The notes under the pieces were generated by a model. That model saw only the letters and a list, made by a program, of their open reading frames with translations. It had not been told where the DNA came from and did no database searches. 13,545 bases of DNA, from the NCBI GenBank assembly GCA_002430925.1, contig DJDD01000174.1:1-13545 (forward strand), given 5' to 3'. This document shows, piece by piece, positions 7,194 to 12,764 of the stretch (positions are counted from its first letter, which is position 1; every line of letters begins with the position of its first letter). The DNA comes from Flavobacteriales bacterium UBA5933 (GTDB taxonomy: Bacteria; Bacteroidota; Bacteroidia; Flavobacteriales; Weeksellaceae). A program made the translations under genes and the position numbers.

Positions 7194-7631
7194 ATGTATA
7201 AAATAACAATAATTTCAATATTACTATTATTATCTACATTAATATCTTGTGATCAGCAACAAATGAAAACACCATCAAATTTCGAACATATGTTTGAAAA
7301 CTTTATCTCTAAGGAAAAATTCAAAAAAGATAATACAATATTTTATCCAGGTATATCTGATGAAAAATTAAAACCTATAGTGACAGATTTAATTAACCAA
7401 TCTGCTAAAGATTTTCAAAACATTGCAAAGAAAGGAAACGCTACAGAACAAGAATATCAAAATGCAATCGAAACTGGATTAAAAAGATTTTCAAAAATAT
7501 ATCTTGAACTTGACACTGAAGATAAAGAGCGTATTTGCTCTTATTATGAAGAATTGATGGATATTGTGCAACTTGAAAGCTCTGCCGGGCATTTAAATAA
7601 TTTTATTTATGGATTCAATCCTTCAAAATAA
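7194..7631 (+). CDS. DUF4844-like lipoprotein
   Basis: The 145-aa protein has a lipoprotein signal peptide (hydrophobic residues 4-17, lipobox LISC with Cys19), so it should be anchored in the envelope facing the periplasm or the surface. The mature part is helical. The stretch EKFKKDNTIFYPGISDEKL, followed by EYQNAIETGLKRF and a C-terminal block with LDTEDKERICSYYEEL, MDIVQLESS and NNFIYGF, matches what I recall of the Pfam DUF4844 family, of unknown function. A single-gene unit is likely: palindromes lie upstream and a hairpin at 7673-7708 follows. Its small size, lipid anchor and place near a T6SS cargo locus would suit an immunity protein, but this is inference. Confidence 0.75.
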   Translation: MYKITIISILLLLSTLISCDQQQMKTPSNFEHMFENFISKEKFKKDNTIFYPGISDEKLKPIVTDLINQSAKDFQNIAKKGNATEQEYQNAIETGLKRFSKIYLELDTEDKERICSYYEELMDIVQLESSAGHLNNFIYGFNPSK

Positions 7632-7672
7632 AAATATTTATAAAAAATATTTCGAAAATAGTAACCAAAGTG

Positions 7673-7708
7673 AGAAATCGAAATTTATCATCGTAAATTT
7701 TCGTTTCT
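7673..7708 (+). terminator. Hairpin after the DUF4844-like gene
   Basis: The arms AGAAATCGAAATTTA (7673-7687) and TAAATTTTCGTTTCT (7694-7708) pair over about 12 of 15 positions around a 6-nt loop, 42 bp after the stop codon. Only a weak T-tract follows, so termination efficiency is uncertain. Confidence 0.35.
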
Positions 7709-7747
7709 TTATCAAAGCAAAAAAGCTATAAATAATAAATCCCATTA

Positions 7748-8299
7748 ATGAAGAAAATATTACTCTTATCAATCCTTTTAATTCTTACTTCTTGTTTTAA
7801 AACAACAACTTTAACTGAAAATGGCAAAGTAGCTAAAGGACATTTAAAGAACAATATGAAACAAGGAAAATGGACCTTTTTTGTGGATGGAAATATTTAT
7901 TCAGTTGGAAATTATTCTCAGAATAATAAAAATGGAATATGGAAATATTTTTATGATAATGGTAAATTACATCAAAAAGGTAAATTCATTGATGATAAAC
8001 AAAATGGAATATGGAGTTATTATTTTGATAGCGGAGAGTTTATGGGAAAAGGTCAAATAATAAATAACAATCAAAATGGATTATGGAAATGGTACCATAA
8101 AAATGGAAATTTGTATACTGAACGTTTTTATGATAACGGAAGATTATTGGAAATAAAATCTTGCTTGGATAAAAATGGAAATGAATTAAATTGCGGAAAA
8201 ATTGTTAATGGAAACGGAATACTATTTAATCATGACACACAAAATGAAACCGATACAATTGAACAATTTAAGTTTGAAAATGGAATATTAAAAAACTAA
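7748..8299 (+). CDS. MORN-repeat (YwqK-like) lipoprotein
   Basis: The 183-aa protein begins with a lipoprotein signal (MKKILLLSILLILTSC, lipobox LTSC, Cys16). Residues about 38-130 are four MORN-type repeats of 23-24 residues, each opening with GxW (GKW 40, GIW 63, GIW 87, GLW 111) and continuing Y(F/Y)xxG. Such repeats are annotated as 'toxin-antitoxin system YwqK family antitoxin' in Bacteroidota. These proteins are often linked to polymorphic-toxin immunity, although a biochemical role is not established for this copy. The C-terminal 45 residues (CLDKNGNELNCG, GNGILF) extend the last repeat. It is probably an envelope-anchored protein; its neighbours are other small accessory genes on the same strand. 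Confidence 0.8.
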   Translation: MKKILLLSILLILTSCFKTTTLTENGKVAKGHLKNNMKQGKWTFFVDGNIYSVGNYSQNNKNGIWKYFYDNGKLHQKGKFIDDKQNGIWSYYFDSGEFMGKGQIINNNQNGLWKWYHKNGNLYTERFYDNGRLLEIKSCLDKNGNELNCGKIVNGNGILFNHDTQNETDTIEQFKFENGILKN

Positions 8300-8403
8300 T
8301 GGTAATATAGCATTGGTTAAATATACTCTTTTAAAAACATGACATAAAAAACTTTTTGATTTCGTTATTTTTTATAAATTTATTCTATTAAAAAAAACAT
8401 TTT

Positions 8404-8850
8404 ATGAAAAAGGAATTAGAAATTTTCCCAAATATTCCTAAATTAATTTTATTTACAATTATCTCATTAATATTCATATTACCACTTTATATTTCACCTA
8501 ATTCATTTTTCAATTTCAATAATTTAAATTTTAAATCAATCATTCTAATTTTAGGCACAATATTATTTACTTTCTCTTTTTTATTTTTCTTGTACTCTAT
8601 TATACTTTTTAATAAACCATTATTAATTATATATTCTGATAGAATAATTATAAAACATCATCTGAGAAAAAATAGAGTAATATATTTTAAAAATGTTAAA
8701 GATTTTAGTTTATTTAATCAAACACATAGAGGATTTAAAACTAATACATTAATATTAATTGAAATGAATTTAAAATACAAAAACTCTATATTTTATAAAA
8801 TTTCATCATTTTTATTCATTGATAATATTATTTTTATTCTAACAACATAA
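8404..8850 (+). CDS. Two-TM small membrane protein, possibly truncated at the C-terminus
   Basis: The 148-aa protein has two membrane helices (about 14-32 and 45-68). A short soluble beta-rich domain follows: NKPLLIIYSDRIIIKHH, VIYFKNVKDF and NTLILIEMNLK. The layout of two helices followed by a 'kPLLxIxxxGI' strand and an 'I-W/F-x-x-I' strand resembles the STM3941-type membrane family, of unknown function. The assignment is by pattern only. The protein ends abruptly in a hydrophobic strand (DNIIFILTT), where such proteins normally continue into another helix. The end coincides with the point where a - strand ORF (8793-8972) overlaps it, suggesting a rearrangement junction. Confidence 0.55.
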   Translation: MKKELEIFPNIPKLILFTIISLIFILPLYISPNSFFNFNNLNFKSIILILGTILFTFSFLFFLYSIILFNKPLLIIYSDRIIIKHHLRKNRVIYFKNVKDFSLFNQTHRGFKTNTLILIEMNLKYKNSIFYKISSFLFIDNIIFILTT

Positions 8851-8972
8851 TTTTGAATAAAACCAATTGGTTCAAAAACCAACGAATGATTTTTGAAATC
8901 AACTATTGTTGTTTGTCTAGGATAGCAGCTATGAGAATATATAACTCCTTTTGAATTTTGATATGTTTGCAT
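8793..8972 (-). CDS. Possible small ORF, 59 codons, downstream of the peptidase operon
   Basis: An ATG at 8972-8970, 21 bp after the end of the decayed membrane-protein gene, opens a 59-codon frame. The first 40 residues look like protein (YQNSKGVIYSHSCYPRQ, then VDFKNHSLVFEPIGF), with balanced composition and G/C-richer codons than the surrounding noise. The last 18 residues lie antisense to the end of the 8404 gene and look random. It may be the surviving N-terminal piece of a longer gene cut near 8850. I do not recognise the family. Confidence 0.35.
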   Translation of the reverse strand: MQTYQNSKGVIYSHSCYPRQTTIVDFKNHSLVFEPIGFIQNYVVRIKIILSMNKNDEIL

Positions 8973-8993
8973 TGTTAGTTTTAAAACTATAAA

Positions 8994-9409
8994 TTAATGA
9001 ACAACTCTTTTTCCATCTTCTCTAGGATCCATACCAAACCAATCATAATCTGCTGACCAATGTAAATATTTATTTCTCAAATCCCTTAAATCTTTCTGTT
9101 CTTGTATTTCTTTTTTATATTTAATATCTATTTCTCCATTTTTTGAATATTCTGGTGCATTTTTTTTTCATAATCTGTGTCACAATATTTACAGTTCCTT
9201 TGTGTGCATAGGAATATGCAATTCCTCCGTACGATTTTAAAATCTATTATCCAATATTTTTCCCTCTAAACCACTGTCAAAAAAAATATAAAATAAAAAT
9301 AATAGAGTAAGAATAAATAAAATAGTAAAAATTATTATACTAATTAATTTCTTTTTAAAATTTATCTTTTTTACAATTATAATTCCTAATAAATAAATAA
9401 ATAAATCAT
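8994..9409 (-). pseudogene. Frameshifted membrane protein overlapping the metallopeptidase stop; candidate immunity gene
   Basis: The ATG (9409-9407) overlaps the peptidase TAA by one base (TAATG), the mark of translational coupling. The ATG frame stops after seven codons within a TTTA repeat; one extra repeat unit would join it to the frame at 9386-9240. That frame encodes KKINFKKKL, a membrane helix (LISIIIFTILFILTLLFLFY) and FFDSGLEGKILDNR. A second shift at a T4 run (about 9238) leads to LKSYGGIAYSYAHKGTVNIV. A third shift at the A9 run (9160-9168 on + strand) leads to NAPEYSKNGEIDIKYKK and a convincing end (LHWSADYDWFGMD, stop 8996-8994). The ancestral product was thus a protein of about 138 aa with one membrane anchor. 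Position makes it the likely immunity partner of the peptidase; the family is unknown. Confidence 0.55.
9390..9405 (-). repeat. Tetranucleotide repeat (TTTA)4 just after a start codon
   Basis: Four tandem copies of TTTA on the - strand (TAAA on +) lie 2 bp after the ATG of the decayed membrane gene. With four units the ATG frame hits TAG; with five (or two) it would read on into the membrane-helix frame. Four copies is short for a contingency locus, but this is the right place for one. Confidence 0.5.
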
Positions 9410-10743
9410 TACAATTTTATTTTAGTTAGCCAAATTAAACCTAATACATCTTTCTCTGCTACAATTACTCTTTTAGTGTCTGGCGCTGCTATTTTTTTAC
9501 CATTAGGATCTTTAGAATTGTAATATTTCATTAAATCAATTTCTCCATTTTTAGGATAATATTCTCCTGATAATTCTATTGTATAAATATGTGATAAATT
9601 TTCTTCAATAATTTTTGATTTAATATTATCTATTGTTGGTTTTATATCTTGAGGAAAAAGATATGAACTACCTTTATGTTCCCATGAATAATTGATATTA
9701 CCATAAGCTACCAATATAGGATGCCCTATTTCATGTGCAGCTGTCTCTTTAAAATCTATAATTTCATAAAAATCATCTTGATATCCCCAATTATTTGAGT
9801 ATTTTATGTAACCAACATTGTAAGATAATTTAGCTAAAACACCTGGATTTCCACTTCTATTCCAATTATTATTTGTATTATAAATCAACTTTATAGGATT
9901 CATTGATTTTTCCTTTGAGTTTATAGCATTCATGTAAAATTCAAAAGACTCATCAGAAATTTTTACATCTTTTGCTACGAAATGATTTTTATTTCGTCCC
10001 CAATGGTAATCCAAACCTTCTATTGCGAGTTTCTCTAAATCTTCAAAACTTCTAGTTCTAGATTTTATGGGTTCTTTTCCATATTTAATTATCTCTCCTT
10101 TTGGTACTTTTTCCCAATCATAAGCTGTTCTGTATTCTGTTGCAGGATAAGTCTGAGATATTGGTTTAATATAACTACTTAAACCTTTCTCTCCACCATC
10201 CGTTAAATTAACTCTTAATGTGGCATCTATTCGCTTAGTATTTTTATCAATTCGTACATCTACCCAATTTACTTCGGTTCTATTTGTAGAAAATGTTAAT
10301 TCTTCTATTTTTTGAATACTTCCTTTTACAGCAGTCAATCTAGCTTTCAATTTTTTATTATCAAATCGTGTGCTATCATAAATAGCGTCATTGTCAAAAC
10401 CATCCCATAGTATAACATAAGAGCCTATTCTTGTATAATCTGATATTGGTATGAAAAAAGGATTTATTATTTCTTTCCAATTCCAACTCGTCGTAAAATT
10501 AGGTTCTGCTTTTTTAGGGGAATTATTTTTTAATTCAGATATGAATAATTGGTTTTCACGAGCTGTTACTACTACTTCAGGAAGTGATGTTATTTGATAA
10601 ATAATATTTTCATCTTCATCTAAAATTTCAAAGTTCAAACTATCAATATTACTCATAGATAATGTGTAATTAAAAGCAAAATGAGGATTTTCAGTTTTAC
10701 CATCAAAATCTAAAATACCCAAAGGGACTACAGTTTTATACAA
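9409..10743 (-). CDS. Zinc metallopeptidase (HEIGH), probable T6SS cargo effector
   Basis: The 444-aa protein carries the zincin motif HEIGH at 337-341, in the context FKETAAHEIGHPILVAYG. His356 in YSWEHKGSS is the likely third zinc ligand, and conserved-looking C-terminal blocks EIDLMKYYN and VIVAEKDVLGLIWL follow. The N-terminal 230 residues are beta-rich and include YQITSLPEVVVTARE, a linker type common in Bacteroidota polymorphic-toxin and T6SS-linked proteins. The start is TTG at 10743 and overlaps the preceding 61-codon lipoprotein gene by 8 bp. A one-base shift there would fuse the two frames (PPI then VYKTVVPLGI), so the true N-terminus is uncertain. It sits downstream of vgrG with a coupled membrane gene behind it, fitting effector plus immunity. 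The substrate is unknown. Confidence 0.7.
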   Translation of the reverse strand: MYKTVVPLGILDFDGKTENPHFAFNYTLSMSNIDSLNFEILDEDENIIYQITSLPEVVVTARENQLFISELKNNSPKKAEPNFTTSWNWKEIINPFFIPISDYTRIGSYVILWDGFDNDAIYDSTRFDNKKLKARLTAVKGSIQKIEELTFSTNRTEVNWVDVRIDKNTKRIDATLRVNLTDGGEKGLSSYIKPISQTYPATEYRTAYDWEKVPKGEIIKYGKEPIKSRTRSFEDLEKLAIEGLDYHWGRNKNHFVAKDVKISDESFEFYMNAINSKEKSMNPIKLIYNTNNNWNRSGNPGVLAKLSYNVGYIKYSNNWGYQDDFYEIIDFKETAAHEIGHPILVAYGNINYSWEHKGSSYLFPQDIKPTIDNIKSKIIEENLSHIYTIELSGEYYPKNGEIDLMKYYNSKDPNGKKIAAPDTKRVIVAEKDVLGLIWLTKIKL

Positions 10744-10921
10744 TCGGAGGGCAACCTGGGTTAAAAGTATTATCTACTAGTCGTACTTTGTACAAATCAA
10801 AAAAATCGTATTTACTTATCCATTTCATATTATTATCTGGTTTGGGTTGAGAACAGGCAAATGTAGACAATGCAAAAATGATTGTCCAAAAAGCTGCTTT
10901 TATTACTCGTTTATTTTTCAT
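10736..10921 (-). CDS. Small lipoprotein, 61 aa, overlapping both neighbours
   Basis: A strong lipoprotein signal (hydrophobic residues 9-21, lipobox TFAC with Cys23) is followed by only 39 residues (KWISKYDFFDLYKVRLVD, then GCPPIV). The ATG overlaps the end of the preceding frame by 11 bp (its TAA lies inside MKNK), and its own TAA lies 8 bp inside the peptidase frame. It is either a tiny envelope lipoprotein, the front part of the peptidase separated by a frameshift (which would make a secreted 500-aa lipoprotein enzyme), or a truncated immunity lipoprotein. Immunity proteins of Tle lipase effectors are typically periplasmic lipoproteins, and the remnant upstream looks Tle1-like, so the last option is attractive but unproven. 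Confidence 0.55.
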   Translation of the reverse strand: MKNKRVIKAAFWTIIFALSTFACSQPKPDNNMKWISKYDFFDLYKVRLVDNTFNPGCPPIV

Positions 10922-11265
10922 TTCTTATGCGATTCTCTTCTATAAATTTATCAACACCTTCTCTTATAAATAAATCAAAAGCTTCATTGACTATTTTTTT
11001 ACCTACTGCTTTTATAACTTTCCATGCATCAAAAAGTAAACTATTTTCTATTTTACTGTAATGCAATATATTTGAAGCTAATAAAGTAGAATAATCTAAG
11101 TTTCCCGCTACTATAGCGTAGCCATGTACCATGTGCTCCTTCACCCATCCATTCCTTAAAATCGGGCGACAAACCTATTAATGCTAAATCTTTTGTGTCA
11201 TCTTTATTTAGGATTTCATAACATACCACGGTATCATATAAACCTAAAAATTGATAATAATTTGC
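10911..11265 (-). pseudogene. Decayed remnant resembling a DUF2235/Tle1-type T6SS lipase effector
   Basis: Two overlapping frames carry protein-like sequence. The upstream one (11265-11056) encodes YYQFLGLYDTVVCYEIL, then NKDDTKDLALIGLSPDF, then EWMGEGAHG. FLGLYDTV is the hallmark strand and Asp of DUF2235 (Tle1-like alpha/beta hydrolase) proteins, which cleave phospholipids when delivered by T6SS. The downstream one (GTG 11144 to TAA 10913-10911, 77 codons) encodes VKEHMVHGYAIVAGNL, SNILHYSKIENSL and a helical tail, like a Tle1-type C-terminus. The N-terminal GxSxG nucleophile region is absent and the frames are shifted relative to each other, so no active enzyme can be made. The 77-codon frame could be called a gene by software but is probably a fragment. 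The family assignment rests on short motifs. Confidence 0.45.
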
Positions 11266-11489
11266 TTAACGTCAAATTGTTTTTTAAAAGACAAGCTACG
11301 AAATAACCTTACTGATTTATAAAATTCTAGACTGATCCATATTATCTAAATTAAATATTCAATCCATTGTTTTATGATTTTGTATGTTTTTGCCATAGTC
11401 GTTGTATAATACAAGTGAATTGACGACATTTACTCAAAATGGGGAGCTTGAAACCTAAATAGTTATTATTTTTAATATTTTATATATAC
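11266..11489 (-). other. Stretch without an intact gene; possible further decay
   Basis: The frame of the remnant at 11265 can be followed upstream to about 11433 and contains protein-like patches (LYNDYGKNIQNHKTMD; IFNLDNMDQSRIL) broken by at least six stop codons. A short ATG frame (MAKTYKIIKQWIEYLI) also occurs. This is compatible with the eroded front of the lipase-like gene, but stops are dense and I would not call it coding. No terminator or insertion-sequence end was identified. Confidence 0.3.
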
Positions 11490-11993
11490 TTATTCTTTTA
11501 TTGATAAAAAATAATAACCTGAAAAGATACTTTTTGTGATTTTAGCTTGCTTGATTTCTTCTAAATTATATATTTTTTTAGTCCAAGATGGATTATTATT
11601 AAAATATATAGTGTCATTTTTTTGTGAATTTTTAATAATAAATTCATTAATTATCCACCCTCTATCTTCATATTGTTTAGTATCAAATTGATTAATTTTT
11701 TTTCCTAAAACATAATAATCTAATTTTTGAAAAAATTGAAAACTAAATGAATAATTTATTACTAAAAAACTAATAGGAACTAACCAAATTAAATTTATGA
11801 AATTATATTTTCCTTTTGTTATTAATAACAAAAGGAAAGAAAAATATAGAGTTAAAATAAATTTTAGATATAAATAGTAATTAACTTCATTATTATTTCC
11901 TACTATATTTAATAATTTAATATCCGAAGAATTTATAAAAATTAAAAATAGAATTGATAAAAGGAAAATCATAATTGTAATAATTTTATACAT
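11490..11993 (-). CDS. Three-TM membrane protein of unknown function, candidate immunity protein
   Basis: The 167-aa protein has three predicted membrane helices (about 4-21, 43-60 and 67-86) and a C-terminal soluble region of about 80 residues (INQFDTKQYEDRGWIINEF, NPSWTKKIYNLEEIKQAKI). It begins with ATG 5 bp after the stop of the VgrG-linked cargo gene, so the two are co-transcribed and probably coupled. A small polytopic membrane protein directly behind a T6SS cargo gene is a common place for an immunity protein that guards the inner membrane, but no family was recognised. Codons are strongly A/T-biased, more so than in vgrG. Confidence 0.6.
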   Translation of the reverse strand: MYKIITIMIFLLSILFLIFINSSDIKLLNIVGNNNEVNYYLYLKFILTLYFSFLLLLITKGKYNFINLIWLVPISFLVINYSFSFQFFQKLDYYVLGKKINQFDTKQYEDRGWIINEFIIKNSQKNDTIYFNNNPSWTKKIYNLEEIKQAKITKSIFSGYYFLSIKE

Positions 11994-11998
11994 AGTTA

Positions 11999-12538
11999 TT
12001 ATTTTTCGTATTCTAATTTAAACATTATAGCAATCTCACTAGCACTTGTTGGTTTTAACATAAACATTCTCATACCTGTACCTATACCAGAAACAATTTT
12101 CCCTCCATATTTAGCATAAGGGTTCGGAATTTGAGAAATTATTGCTCCTATAATTGATGAAGATTTTATTATTTCACTTGTTGACTTATTCTCTTCTACA
12201 TTTTTTTCTGCTTCTTCTTGTACGGGACTACCATATCTATTTTCTTTTTTGTAATTAACAACTCCATCAACATATTTTATAACAGGATCACTTAAAGGAG
12301 TATAATTTTCCTTAGTTAATGGTTGTCTAATATTATTAGCATCGTTATAATAAAATGTAGTATATGCAAAGCCATCTTTAACTGCCCAATCATCAATATG
12401 AGCAAAATAATCTGTAACAAATCTTTCTCTTAATTTTATAATTTCTTTTCCATTTTTAAAGATTTTAATAACTCTGACCTTATTTACTATAATACTATCA
12501 CTTCCTATGTGTTTTGTTTTTTTACCATTGGACTCCAT
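11999..12538 (-). CDS. 3' part of a VgrG-linked cargo/effector gene (frameshifted from 12505-12762)
   Basis: This 179-codon frame encodes KRERF-type beta-rich sequence with VTDYFAHIDDWAVKDGFAY and YNDANNIRQPLTKENY. A glycine-rich hydrophobic C-terminus follows (IIGAIISQIPNPYAKYGG, then GIGTGMRMFML) that could insert into a membrane. Its ATG at 12538 lies inside the upstream 85-codon frame, in an unlikely position. The upstream frame runs straight into this one if the T7 run at 12517-12523 (A7 on the - strand) gains one base. The 33-bp overlap and continuous theme argue for one protein of about 245-250 aa. Together with the upstream part it fits a protein loaded on VgrG. The toxic activity, if any, is unknown. 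Confidence 0.6.
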   Translation of the reverse strand: MESNGKKTKHIGSDSIIVNKVRVIKIFKNGKEIIKLRERFVTDYFAHIDDWAVKDGFAYTTFYYNDANNIRQPLTKENYTPLSDPVIKYVDGVVNYKKENRYGSPVQEEAEKNVEENKSTSEIIKSSSIIGAIISQIPNPYAKYGGKIVSGIGTGMRMFMLKPTSASEIAIMFKLEYEK

Positions 12539-12762
12539 GTGTGATAAAAATTATAGGATAGAGATTCCTTTACTACAACATCTTTATTTTCGACTATATC
12601 ATTGTAATTTCCATAAACTCTTCCGTTTTTTTGTCCATTTTTTTCTATTATATGACTAGAAATATTTTCTATTTCACTAAAACTATTAAAGAATATTTCG
12701 TTTGAATTGAATGTCATTTTTTCTCCAGCTATTATCGTTATTTTACCTTTTTTATTTTCCAT
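12505..12762 (-). CDS. 5' part of the VgrG-linked cargo gene (spike-like N-terminus)
   Basis: The 85-codon frame starts with ATG 2 bp after the vgrG stop, a tight operon join. Its N-terminus (KGKITIIAGEKMTFNSNEI, then SFSEIENISSHIIE) repeats the short beta-strand pattern of the VgrG tail (compare APETMTFTAKNMNF in VgrG), suggesting it docks on or prolongs the spike. NGRVYGNYNDIVENKD and SYNFYHTWSPM follow. The frame then ends at TAG 12507-12505 soon after an A7 run. One more A would give MVKKTKHIGSDS and continue into the 11999-12538 frame. It is the only gene in the window ending in TAG, which fits an accidental stop. Confidence 0.6.
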   Translation of the reverse strand: MENKKGKITIIAGEKMTFNSNEIFFNSFSEIENISSHIIEKNGQKNGRVYGNYNDIVENKDVVVKESLSYNFYHTWSPMVKKQNT

Positions 12763-12764
12763 TT

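Noticed and set aside
8851..8877. Hairpin TTTTGAA...TTCAAAA with inner AACCAATTGGTT as a terminator
   Set aside because: The two palindromes compete, no T-tract follows, and the stretch is probably coding on the - strand.
11341..11465. Possible insertion-sequence end
   Set aside because: The segment has a different texture from its surroundings, but no terminal inverted repeat, target duplication or transposase fragment could be identified.
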